This document shows, one piece after another, positions 7,774-16,659 of a stretch of DNA of 27,390 nucleotides. The DNA is taken from NCBI GenBank assembly GCA_049297395.1, contig JBAQUG010000136.1:1-27390 (forward strand). Reading direction: 5' to 3'. A program made the position numbers and the translations under genes. The stretch comes from GWF2-50-93 sp049297395. GTDB taxonomy: Bacteria > Verrucomicrobiota > Lentisphaeria > Victivallales > GWF2-50-93. A model generated the notes under the pieces. That model did not search any database. It saw nothing but the letters and a program-made list of their open reading frames with translations, and was not told the origin of the DNA. Numbering within the stretch: position 1 is the stretch's first letter; the number at the start of each line of letters is the position of its first letter.

Positions 7774-8580
7774 ATGAGAGAGGCAAAGATCTATCTCCCT
7801 GGTGAAATGAAGCCGGGTACTTACGCGGCAAGGCGGGGATTCACTTTGATTGAACTTTTGATTGTCATTGCGATCATCGCAATTCTTGCGGCGATGCTGC
7901 TTCCGGCCCTCAAGAATGCCAGGGATATGGCGAAAAGATCTGTCTGTGCATCAAATCAAAAACAGGTCGGCCTCGCCATGTTGAACTACGCAGGTGATTA
8001 TAATGAATATTACCCATATTATTCAGAGACCAATCCAGGGTGGGGACTATCGGGAAAAACTGGGAGTCGTCTTGACGGCATTTTTTTCAACACCTATATA
8101 TCTTATAGAGCGGCGAATTGTCCCAGCGTTCCCGAGCATCCCACAAATTATTGGAGATCCATATTCATCGTCGGTGGCACATTTGGTTCTGCCGGTGCCT
8201 GGTACGAATGGCTCTCGGTTGCAAGGCAGGGGAAATATGTCGTTTTTGACTACGACACGGGCTCCACTGGAAAATCGGGTCCGGTATGTGGTGCGACATC
8301 TTCGGAACGAGTTCTGGCAAGTGATTATTTCATGGGGAGGGGATTTGAGGATCCCGCAGGACGGTTTTCCGGATATGATAAATTTGCCGCTCACGATGAA
8401 AAAGGCAGCAATACTGTTTTTGAAGATGGGCACGTTGGTTGGATTGTCAATCCACGCGGACATACTCCTGTTTCATATGACGAGTATCTATCCATTCATT
8501 CCGGTCCGTATAACACCGGAGGACCATACGCATCCCAGCATTGGAATCAAGCTCCGTACGTTGCATTTAATCCAAGGTGA
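7774..8580 (+). CDS. Prepilin-type protein (arm B)
   Basis: 268 residues. Leader of 22 residues ending RRG, then FTLIELLIVIAIIAILAAML: cleavage after Gly22, Phe23 at +1 and the conserved Glu27 at +5. LPALKNARDMAKRSVCASNQKQVGLA follows, typical of the PVC-group prepilin-like (DUF1559-type) family. Near the C-terminus, HDEKGSNTVFEDGHVGWI is a close variant of the family's H-X9-DG motif with one extra residue. GGAGGTG 5 nt before ATG 7774 fixes the start. It is likely processed by a PilD-type peptidase and assembled in or anchored to the membrane. Its partner is probably the giant protein encoded 149 nt downstream, because arm A has the same pair; whether it acts as a pilin, secretion-system pseudopilin or surface anchor is not shown. 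Confidence 0.92.
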   Translation: MREAKIYLPGEMKPGTYAARRGFTLIELLIVIAIIAILAAMLLPALKNARDMAKRSVCASNQKQVGLAMLNYAGDYNEYYPYYSETNPGWGLSGKTGSRLDGIFFNTYISYRAANCPSVPEHPTNYWRSIFIVGGTFGSAGAWYEWLSVARQGKYVVFDYDTGSTGKSGPVCGATSSERVLASDYFMGRGFEDPAGRFSGYDKFAAHDEKGSNTVFEDGHVGWIVNPRGHTPVSYDEYLSIHSGPYNTGGPYASQHWNQAPYVAFNPR

Positions 8581-8729
8581 CTTCAGGTAAAAGTTTTAAG
8601 TATCAGGTGTTAAGATTTAAGTCAGAGATTTTTTGGTGGAAATGGCAAATATGCAACCCAAGAAGATAAAGAAAGAAGTCAGGAATCAGAATTTAAAAAT
8701 GACTTTTATAATCAAAAGGGAGAGATAAG

Positions 8730-11700
8730 ATGAAAAGAGCATTTGTGATGTCAATGCTAATTTTTGTACTGGTGATTACAGCGCAGGCCCAGCAGACCAG
8801 TAACTACGTGCTGCAGGCCGTTCCAGGATCGACGAACATCAAATTAGACGGAAAAGTCGACGACTGGGATTTGTCAGGGGAAATACTGATGTGCAATGAT
8901 CTCGCCAGCCTTGCCGACAAATATTCGCTGAGGGCGGCGGCCATGTACGACAAGGACTTCCTGTATCTTTCCTTCAGGTTCAAAGACAAAACCCCCATGT
9001 TGAACCAGGTGGATCCCAAGATCGACAAGGGGGCTGGATGGAGAGCCGACAGCATTGAACTGAGGGTGAAGACGGATATCGTGTCCAACTGGCAGTGCTG
9101 GTACTACACCGACAGGAAGGAAGCTTGCCTATGGGGGCATTATGGAGTGATTGGGTGGGAAAAGGATCCTGACGACAAGGATTTTCCTGAGCCGCTTAAG
9201 GAAGGAGCAAGGGAGGCGTTCACGCAGGATCCTGACGGCAATGGATACACCCAGGAGCTGGCGATACCGTGGAAGCTTCTGACAAGGGACGGACATGCAT
9301 TGAAGGCCGGGGACTCAATGCGCCTGGGGATCCAGTCGAACTGGGGGGATGCAAGCGGCGGTATTGCGACAGGAATGCCCGAACACCGGATTGCCGATTT
9401 GATAAGCAAAGATAACCCGCAGAGGGAATTCTTCTGGACGAACCAGAAAGCCTGGGGGGAATTGCTGCTGGTGGCGAAAGGCAGCTTGCCCCCCTCCGAA
9501 TCCGTCGCCCAGCTTTCCATGGTCGAAAAATACCGGCAGTCGCTTTATTCGACGGAAGGGCCGGTCAAAATAGAGTACGAGCTTCCTTCCGATGGACATG
9601 CCACTCTCGTAATCGAAGACAAGGACGGGAAAAGAGTCCGGAACCTCATTGGTAACTATCCCCGCAACAAGGGGGCGAATCTTGACTATTGGGACGGGAG
9701 GAGCGATTCCGGGGATCTTGTCCAGCCGGGGAAATACAAGGTGCGTGGGCTTTTCCATGGGGACTTGGATGTTCTTTATGAATTCAGCTATGGAAACCCC
9801 GGAAATCCGCCGTGGTATACTGCGGATGGGAAGGGTGGGTGGCTGGCGAACCATACCAATCCCATAGCGGTACTGGCGGACGAGAAGCGCATATATGTCG
9901 CCGCTCCAACGGCGGAAGGCCCCCATCCCCTGATGGCGCTTGACTACGATGGCAACAAGGTATGGGGCGGTCTTGCCCGCTGGGCTGCTGGATTCATGGC
10001 GCGGCAAGGCAAGTATCTGTATGTCGTCGCTGAGAAGGATCCCGGGGCGGCAAGGAAAAAGGAGGATTTGGATGCGATGGCGGAGATCGAACTGATCCGG
10101 ATCGATCCCGAAACAGGCAGGGAAGTTCTCTTCCCCGACGGCAAAAGCAGGCATGTGATCGCCAAATGGAACATCCAGAAAGAAGGGACGATAAAAAAAT
10201 GGGAGGGCTGGACCAATGCGAACAAGGCACACGATGCCGACTGGGCGGGCATCAACGCGCAAGGGCTGGCATCTATGGGAGACAACCTTTATGCGAGCCT
10301 GCATTTCTCCGGCAAGCTGCTTAAGATTGACGCTGAAAAGGGCGAGGTCGTCGGTGAAATCCCAATGGCTAAGCCCGCAGGTCTTGCCTCCGACGGCCAG
10401 CAACTTTTCGTCATAACAGGTAACAAGATTGTTAAACTCAAGCCCGATGGCGCAGTCGAACCATTTGTTCAGGAAAACCTTAAGGCTCCCATCGGGATAG
10501 CATTGGACAAGAAGAGAAATGTCTATGTCTCCGACTGGGCTGATCAGATGTGCGTGAAAGTCTTCTCCCCGGATGGCAAACACCTCAAAAACATAGGCAA
10601 GCTTGGAGGAAGGGCGCTTGTGGGACCGTATGATTCCAGCGGCATGTTCCTGCCGAGGGGTGTTTCCGTTGACACGCAGGGACGCCTATGGGTCGCGGAG
10701 GATGATTTCCAGCCACGGAGGGTCAGCTGCTGGAATCCGGACGGTACTCTTGCTATCGAAAAACTGGGTGGCTGCTATTATTCCGCAATGTCAACATACA
10801 TCTTTCCGGACGAGCCGGATAAGGCGTTATCAATGGGAAACCTGGTTGAGCTTGACTGGGAGAAGGGAATATGGCGGGTCCTCGGCTCTCCATGGCGGAC
10901 GCTCCAGGAGAATGCGTTGCTCGGACTTGATTACCGCTCGGATATAGGTTCAACTGCGTTTCATGATGTCAAAGGAAGGCGTTTTATAATTCATACCGCA
11001 AACAACAGTTCTGGCGCCATCGTGGTCAGCGAGTGGAAAAATGAGAGGGCCTATCCCCTTGCCGCCATAGGCAGCTGCGCTTCCGCCATGGTCAACACAA
11101 TCGCGGATTGGAAAGCAGGATTCGAGCCTGCCGCCGCTTTTGCCGAGCATCTCTGGTCCGAGCCTCGGATGAATGAAACGGCTTTAAAGGAGATTCCATG
11201 GTTTTTCCGCGGCCCGATGGCCGGCGGTCAGGGTCCTGCATGGACTAATGCCTACAATATCTGGCAGAAAAGCGGTATGGACGGCAAAGCCGGCTATCCC
11301 AACAATAACGCCTATCCAAATGGGAACTTCGTCTGGTGCGACCTGAACGGGAATGGCCTGCAGGACGGAGATGAGGTTAAATATTATCCCACGCCCAAAC
11401 TTGAGGGCGCCCTCCCGTCATCATGGGGGCCGGAATACTGGAGCCATGGGGTGTGCGACAAGGATTTGACTCTCTATTTGACCGCTGTCCAGCGCGGGAA
11501 GTCCTACCACTTCCGGCTGCCGGTTGCCCGATGGGCGGAATCCGGGGCGCCCGTATATGAGCCGGAAAAGGCGGAGCTGATTGTAACGAGCCAGTATCTT
11601 GGAGAAGCCGCGTGGGTGAATGAAAAGGGGCAGCTCCTGGCATACGGCAATATCGGCAACCCGAATCGCAGCTACCTCAGCGATCCGTTGGTGATGTTCA

Positions 11701-12893
11701 ATCCTGACGGAAGCATCGCATGGACATATCCAAACGACTACGTGGGGGTCCAGGGCTCCCATAGGGCCCCAAAGTCCCGGCATGGACTTCTCATCGGGGA
11801 GCTGGGGGTCATCGGTACGGCGAAGGTCAAGGAGCTCGGCGGAATTTTCGCATTCCAGACGAACATGGGGCAGGCCGTGATGTTTACTGAAGACGGGCTG
11901 TATCTCGGGGAACTGTTTGTGGACTGCCGCTCCGGAGCGGATCCGCTTCCGGATGTCCCGAGAAGAGGGATGTCCGTCATGAACACCACGCCCGGAGGCG
12001 AATGGTTCGGCGGACAGTTCTTCCAGAACCGGAAAAATGGCAATATCTATGTCGTAGGTATTGGTAGGGAGAACGGGGGCATAGGACGCGTGACCGGACT
12101 GGAAACCGCGAAGCGCATTTCTCCCCGGAGCATTGATTTCACGCAGGACGACTATTCCGCCGCCTCCGAACTCCTGGCAAAGAAGGCGAAAGAATCGAAG
12201 GATGGAAACAACCTGAAGATTTCAGCGTTGAAGAAACCTGCCGCCGTCCTGCCCGACGCGGCCTCCTTCTCCTGGGGAAAGGACACGTCATGCTTCTGGC
12301 GCTATGACGAGAACCGCTCAGCGGAGGCGTCATGGACCTATGACGACAAAAACCTCTATCTCTGCTTCAGGGACGTCAAGGACGACACTCCGATGATAAA
12401 TTCCGGAGAGGATGTCCGGCAGCTGTTCAAGTTCGGCGATGCCGTCCTGATGGAATTGCGGACCGTGGCGGATGACGCGTCCGACACGATTATCCCCGGC
12501 GACCTGCGGATCCTCTTCAGCGTCCAGCAGGGAAAGCCCCTTGCGGTATTATACGACTACAAGGTCAAGGGTGTGCAGGAGCCTGTCCATTTCAAGTCGG
12601 TCAAGGATACGGTGGTGGATGTCGTCAAGGTGCTCGACAAGGCGGAAGTCGTGATTGAACGGAAGGAAGGTGCTTATTCGTTAAGGGCGTCCATTCCCCT
12701 CAAGGAGATTGGTTTCGCGCCTGTTACGGGAAAGAAATATAAAGGAGACTTCGGAATTGTCCATTCCGACAAGACCGGGATGATCAACACCCTCCGCATG
12801 AACTGGGCGAACAAGGCGACGGGACTGGTGAGCGATCTTTCGCTTGAAGCAGACATAACGCCTCAGATGTGGGGTTGGTTTGAGGTAAAATAA
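8730..12893 (+). CDS. Giant secreted CBM9/FlgD-Ig/beta-propeller/CBM9 protein (arm B)
   Basis: 1387 residues. Signal peptide MKRAFVMSMLIFVLVITAQA, exported. Modules: CBM9-like ~32-245 (DGKVDDWDLSGE, YDKDFLYLSFRFKD); FlgD-type Ig-like ~275-350 (DGKRVRNLIGNYP, YWDGRSDSGDLVQPGKYKV); NHL/SMP-30-like propeller ~560-690 (APIGIALDKKRNVYVSDW, RGVSVDTQGRLWVAEDD); an EF-hand-like loop DLNGNGLQDGDE at 871-882 with acidic residues at positions 1 and 12; a second CBM9-like domain ~1193-1387 (ASWTYDDKNLYLCFRD). GGGAGAG precedes the ATG. It is the full-length paralogue of the minus-strand gene at 1-3682. It probably binds glycan outside the cytoplasm or at the cell surface; an enzymatic centre was not recognised. 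The following BNR-repeat gene starts 16 nt after its stop, so the two are co-transcribed. Confidence 0.95.
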   Translation: MKRAFVMSMLIFVLVITAQAQQTSNYVLQAVPGSTNIKLDGKVDDWDLSGEILMCNDLASLADKYSLRAAAMYDKDFLYLSFRFKDKTPMLNQVDPKIDKGAGWRADSIELRVKTDIVSNWQCWYYTDRKEACLWGHYGVIGWEKDPDDKDFPEPLKEGAREAFTQDPDGNGYTQELAIPWKLLTRDGHALKAGDSMRLGIQSNWGDASGGIATGMPEHRIADLISKDNPQREFFWTNQKAWGELLLVAKGSLPPSESVAQLSMVEKYRQSLYSTEGPVKIEYELPSDGHATLVIEDKDGKRVRNLIGNYPRNKGANLDYWDGRSDSGDLVQPGKYKVRGLFHGDLDVLYEFSYGNPGNPPWYTADGKGGWLANHTNPIAVLADEKRIYVAAPTAEGPHPLMALDYDGNKVWGGLARWAAGFMARQGKYLYVVAEKDPGAARKKEDLDAMAEIELIRIDPETGREVLFPDGKSRHVIAKWNIQKEGTIKKWEGWTNANKAHDADWAGINAQGLASMGDNLYASLHFSGKLLKIDAEKGEVVGEIPMAKPAGLASDGQQLFVITGNKIVKLKPDGAVEPFVQENLKAPIGIALDKKRNVYVSDWADQMCVKVFSPDGKHLKNIGKLGGRALVGPYDSSGMFLPRGVSVDTQGRLWVAEDDFQPRRVSCWNPDGTLAIEKLGGCYYSAMSTYIFPDEPDKALSMGNLVELDWEKGIWRVLGSPWRTLQENALLGLDYRSDIGSTAFHDVKGRRFIIHTANNSSGAIVVSEWKNERAYPLAAIGSCASAMVNTIADWKAGFEPAAAFAEHLWSEPRMNETALKEIPWFFRGPMAGGQGPAWTNAYNIWQKSGMDGKAGYPNNNAYPNGNFVWCDLNGNGLQDGDEVKYYPTPKLEGALPSSWGPEYWSHGVCDKDLTLYLTAVQRGKSYHFRLPVARWAESGAPVYEPEKAELIVTSQYLGEAAWVNEKGQLLAYGNIGNPNRSYLSDPLVMFNPDGSIAWTYPNDYVGVQGSHRAPKSRHGLLIGELGVIGTAKVKELGGIFAFQTNMGQAVMFTEDGLYLGELFVDCRSGADPLPDVPRRGMSVMNTTPGGEWFGGQFFQNRKNGNIYVVGIGRENGGIGRVTGLETAKRISPRSIDFTQDDYSAASELLAKKAKESKDGNNLKISALKKPAAVLPDAASFSWGKDTSCFWRYDENRSAEASWTYDDKNLYLCFRDVKDDTPMINSGEDVRQLFKFGDAVLMELRTVADDASDTIIPGDLRILFSVQQGKPLAVLYDYKVKGVQEPVHFKSVKDTVVDVVKVLDKAEVVIERKEGAYSLRASIPLKEIGFAPVTGKKYKGDFGIVHSDKTGMINTLRMNWANKATGLVSDLSLEADITPQMWGWFEVK

Positions 12894-12909
12894 AAGGGAG
12901 GAGGATATT

Positions 12910-14079
12910 ATGCGTTTTCCGATGACAGTAATAATGGGAGCATGGATGCCGTTGGTATTCCTTTTCTCCGGCTGTGAAGGCTTGCGCGCCGCGAGCCAGT
13001 GGCAGGGGACACCTCCACTCTCCGTAGCGGAGAAAGGAAAGGGGGCGGACAAGACTGCCAGCCGCTGGATCGTCCTGGACACCGGGGGGTCCGGGGGCAT
13101 GTTTGGGCTGGGGGAAATCCGCCAGAATTTACTGGACGTGTCCTTCTGGAGTGACGGAACGCATGGAGTCGCCTGTGGAGACGCCGGCGCATTCGCCACC
13201 GACAACGGAGGTTTGACTTGGCGGCGGATAAAGGAGAGGCCGGCTCCTCCAAACCGTTATTACCATGTGACGATGAGCGGACCGCGGGAGATGTGGCTTG
13301 GACAGGGACAGCACGGTGGCCGCGAAGGCCATCCCTGGTACAGTGCTGACGGTGGTGTGACTTGGAGTGAAAAGGCCGCAGGCAAGCTCTCCGGATGCTC
13401 TGGCCTGCTTGTAAATGAAAAGGAATGCTGGGTTTTGTGCGGCGACTTCCAAGGTTATTCCAGCCGTGACAACGGCGAGACATGGGAGGCGATCAACTTC
13501 GGCGGCCTCCTGCCGGGAACCTTCAACATGGTGATCACCAGGGAAGTCCAGGGCGACAAAACTTCCACCGTCTATGTGTCAGGACATGCCGGACAGCAAG
13601 TCCGCCTGGTGAAAAGTTTCGACGTAGGAAGAAAATGGGAAAATGTGCCGCTGCCGGATGGATTGCCTCCGGCGAGCCCATACTATCAAATCTTTTTCGC
13701 CACGCCTTTGAAGGGCTGGATCGGCATGCCCGGTGGCGGTATCCTTCATACTGCGGATGGAGGAAAAACGTGGGAACGCCGTGACCTGCCAAATAAAGAA
13801 CAGTCCATTACATCTCTCTGGTTCGACCATCAGAATCCTGAACACGGGTTTGCGGGTGTGTGGAACGGCTTTGTACCGGGGCAGGGTTCCCCCCGCATGG
13901 GAACTGCGCTCTATGAAACATTTGACGGTGGACGGAACTGGATGGCGTCCTTGCAGGGGCAGAAGCAGGTAAATGCGATTTTCGGCCTCGACAGCCGCAG
14001 GGTCTGGGCCGTCGGTGATATCCCCGGTTTTGCGGCGAACGACCTGGTGGCGATCCTTGAACCTGAGAAAAAACGTTAG
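12910..14079 (+). CDS. Secreted Ycf48/BNR-repeat beta-propeller, probable lipoprotein
   Basis: 389 residues. The hydrophobic N-terminus ends in FLFSGC, a plausible lipobox with Cys22 as the lipidated residue, although Phe rather than Leu sits at -3. Six Asp-box-like repeats recur about every 47 residues: ATDNGGLTW (~95), SADGGVTW (~144), SRDNGETW (~186), SFDVGRKW (~236), TADGGKTW (~281) and TFDGGRNW (~336). They define a BNR/sortilin-like propeller of the Ycf48 type. Such propellers serve in protein assembly or sugar binding; here the context favours a glycan role. GGGAGGAGG lies upstream, and the gene starts 16 nt after the giant gene. It is not a canonical sialidase: I see no FRIP motif. 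Confidence 0.85.
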   Translation: MRFPMTVIMGAWMPLVFLFSGCEGLRAASQWQGTPPLSVAEKGKGADKTASRWIVLDTGGSGGMFGLGEIRQNLLDVSFWSDGTHGVACGDAGAFATDNGGLTWRRIKERPAPPNRYYHVTMSGPREMWLGQGQHGGREGHPWYSADGGVTWSEKAAGKLSGCSGLLVNEKECWVLCGDFQGYSSRDNGETWEAINFGGLLPGTFNMVITREVQGDKTSTVYVSGHAGQQVRLVKSFDVGRKWENVPLPDGLPPASPYYQIFFATPLKGWIGMPGGGILHTADGGKTWERRDLPNKEQSITSLWFDHQNPEHGFAGVWNGFVPGQGSPRMGTALYETFDGGRNWMASLQGQKQVNAIFGLDSRRVWAVGDIPGFAANDLVAILEPEKKR

Positions 14080-14197
14080 ATCTTCCTGGAAAAGGGAAGT
14101 TGATTGGAATTGATGTCGCCATAAACCAAGCGAAAAACAAGGATGGAATTGCAATACAAGATTTAAATTTTAAGACACTAATATGAGAGCTTAACCA

Positions 14198-16555
14198 ATG
14201 CGGCATCACAGACTTTTTTTGGATCGCAACCCGTTCAGCGATTGGACCCGCAAGGACTTTTGGTCGTGTGCGGACTGGCCGGCGTCATGGATTGTCCACC
14301 CCGAGGGGATGACTCCGCCGGGAGCATGGATTTTCCAGCTGCAAATTGAGCTTCCTCAGGCGGCTCAAATACCGCTCCATGTCACAGCAGACGAATTATA
14401 TGAGTTCTACATCGACGGAGTTCGCGTGGGACGCGGTCCTGAACGTGGCGAACAGCTGCATTGGCATTACGAGTCATACGGGGTCGACCTGTCTGCGGGA
14501 ACTCATCAAATCATGGCGCGTGTCTGGGCATTTGGCGAAAAACTGGGACCACGCGGTCTGGTTGGATTACAGCCCGGATTCCTGCTGGCTGCGTCCAAGG
14601 AGTTCCATGAGCGTATTGCGACCGGAGTTGCACCATGGATGGCGAAGATTGAAGAAGGATACAGCTTCGTTGCCAACGACATCGGCTGGGGTACGGGGCC
14701 GGAGATCACCGTTGACGCCTCCACCCTGGCTCGCTCTGAGAAATCCAATAGCTGGCATCCGGCAAGAACGGATCGTCCGGGGATCGATGCAAATCTCGCA
14801 TTCAGTACCGGACGCACACATCACTTAGTGCCGGCATCTTTGCCGGACATGATCGAACGCCCTTGCCGGCCTGCACGGGTTCGCTTCATCGGTGCGTCAT
14901 CTGATGTCCCGGTGGATGACTCGCAGCATCGCTCCGGAGATGAGCATGCTTGGAATGGTTTGCTTGCGGGCACACCGGTGCATGTTCCTTCTCACTCCAT
15001 ACGCCGTGTCATACTCGACAATGACGCATATGTCTGCGCATACCCGCAGCTGACTGTCAGCGGCGGGAACGGCACGCAGGTTCGCCTGCGCTGGGCTGAG
15101 TCCTTTTTCGAGAATAAGGAGCAAGGAAGAGATCCGTGGCCGGCCAAGGGAAACCGTGATCAAATCAACGGAAAAAAATTCAAGGGATACGGAGATACGT
15201 TCCTGCTTGACGGCGAACGCAGGACGTTTACACCGCCGCTGTGGCGTCCGGGGCGCTATCTTGAGTTCCTGGTAGTCACTGCTTCTCAAGACGTGGTGAT
15301 CGAAGATTTGACATTGCTGGAAACCCATTACCCGCTGGAAGTCAAAGCGCGCTTCGAAAGCTCCGAGACCTCCTTCCAATCCATTGTCCCGATCGCGGTT
15401 CGAACTCTCGAAATGTGCATGCATCAGGTCTACTTCGACTGTCCGTACTACGAACAGCTGATGTACATCGGCGACACACGCCTTCAGGCATTGGTGACGT
15501 ATGCCATGAGCGGCGACGACCGGCTCCCTCGCAAGGCCATCCGATTGTTCGGTCATTCCTTGCAGAGCGACGGCTTGACTCGTTCTCTTTTCCCCGGACC
15601 CCTGCAAACAATTGCTCCTTTTTCCCTGTGGTGGATCGGGATGCTGCATGATTTTGCGCGATGGCGCGACGATGAGGTCTTTGTCAGGGCGCATCTCCAC
15701 GCCATGCGGGCTATTCTCAATGCGTGGTCGGGCTATTTGAATTCAGACGGGCTGGTCGAATCACCGCGAGGTTGGAACTTCACGGACTGGGTTCCGCATT
15801 GGAATAATGGCATGCCGCCAGAAGGCGAATTCGGCGTCTCTGGCATCTTGAATTTGCATTTCCTTCTTGCACTGCGTTGGTGCATTGAACTGGAAGAAAA
15901 CTTCGGCGAGCCGGAGTTCGCCTCTCGTGCCAGGCTCATGTCAAGACAGCTGTTTGAACGGATTTGCGGCGCGTTCTGGAGTGATGCACACGGGTTGTTT
16001 GCCGACACGCGGGGGCATGACTGCTGGAGCGAGCATGCAAATTCGCTGGCAATCCTGAGCGGTATGATAGATGCATCCCGCCTCGAAAAGATCAGGAAAG
16101 GCCTGTGTGAACGCCCCGACCTGGCCCGGGCAACCGTCTATTTCAGCCATTATCTTTTTTCGGCCTATGCCGAATGCGGACTGTCCGATTGCCTGCAAAA
16201 CCGCCTCGCGTATTGGAGCGGGCTCGGGAGCTTTGGCTTCAGGACAACGCCAGAGATGCCGGAGCCTTCACGTTCGGACTGCCACGCATGGGGCGCACAC
16301 CCGCTCTACCATTTTTTCGCGAGCCTTCTCGGAGTGCAGCCGGGTATGGGGTTCCGATCCGTCACGGTGCGTCCTCAGTTTGGCAAGTTGACCGCCATGA
16401 CGGGGAGGTTGCCGACACCGCACGGATTCATCGAATTCGATCTTCATCGCGATACGAATAGCCTGAGTGGTCGGATCGTTCTGCCCGCCGGCATTGCCGG
16501 CTCATTGCGCTGGGGCGAACAATCGAGATCCTGGAAGGGAGAGTTGATCTTGTGA
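14198..16555 (+). CDS. Alpha-L-rhamnosidase, GH78-type, cytoplasmic
   Basis: 785 residues. The N-terminal beta-sandwich part (ADELYEFYIDGVRVGRGPERGE, then SYGVDLSAGTHQIMARVWAF) resembles the jelly-roll domain of GH78 enzymes. RPGRYLEFLV and the following beta region lead into the (alpha/alpha)6 catalytic domain from ~400. FDCPYYEQLMYIGDTRLQ (Glu419) is the counterpart of the GH78 CP..E...W/YxGD motif that holds the general acid. HDCWSEHANSLAIL (Glu612) lies in the region where the second carboxylate is expected; this assignment is less certain. No signal peptide is seen, so it should act on imported rhamno-oligosaccharides. Only a weak GAGAG lies upstream of ATG 14198, and a 118-nt gap separates it from the BNR gene. 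It would release terminal alpha-L-rhamnose. Family confidence is high; substrate is not determined. Confidence 0.9.
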   Translation: MRHHRLFLDRNPFSDWTRKDFWSCADWPASWIVHPEGMTPPGAWIFQLQIELPQAAQIPLHVTADELYEFYIDGVRVGRGPERGEQLHWHYESYGVDLSAGTHQIMARVWAFGEKLGPRGLVGLQPGFLLAASKEFHERIATGVAPWMAKIEEGYSFVANDIGWGTGPEITVDASTLARSEKSNSWHPARTDRPGIDANLAFSTGRTHHLVPASLPDMIERPCRPARVRFIGASSDVPVDDSQHRSGDEHAWNGLLAGTPVHVPSHSIRRVILDNDAYVCAYPQLTVSGGNGTQVRLRWAESFFENKEQGRDPWPAKGNRDQINGKKFKGYGDTFLLDGERRTFTPPLWRPGRYLEFLVVTASQDVVIEDLTLLETHYPLEVKARFESSETSFQSIVPIAVRTLEMCMHQVYFDCPYYEQLMYIGDTRLQALVTYAMSGDDRLPRKAIRLFGHSLQSDGLTRSLFPGPLQTIAPFSLWWIGMLHDFARWRDDEVFVRAHLHAMRAILNAWSGYLNSDGLVESPRGWNFTDWVPHWNNGMPPEGEFGVSGILNLHFLLALRWCIELEENFGEPEFASRARLMSRQLFERICGAFWSDAHGLFADTRGHDCWSEHANSLAILSGMIDASRLEKIRKGLCERPDLARATVYFSHYLFSAYAECGLSDCLQNRLAYWSGLGSFGFRTTPEMPEPSRSDCHAWGAHPLYHFFASLLGVQPGMGFRSVTVRPQFGKLTAMTGRLPTPHGFIEFDLHRDTNSLSGRIVLPAGIAGSLRWGEQSRSWKGELIL

Positions 16556-16659
16556 GGGTATGTGATCAACGGATTCGCGAATAATAAGCTGATGGCAATT
16601 CTTGAAGTAAAGAAAAAACGTTTAATAAAAGAAATATCCAAAAGGGAGATACAAGACAT

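Noticed and set aside
7994..8590. 198-codon frame overlapping prepilin B in another phase
   Set aside because: No ribosome-binding site or domain; it lies wholly over a well-supported gene.
9315..10583. Long open frame (422 codons) antisense to the arm B giant gene
   Set aside because: It is a shadow of the coding frame. The sense frame has a signal peptide, recognisable domains and a full paralogue; the antisense product shows no domain and no ribosome-binding site.
14080..14110. CTTCC...GGAAG hairpin after the BNR gene as a terminator
   Set aside because: The stem is only 5 bp and no T-run follows.
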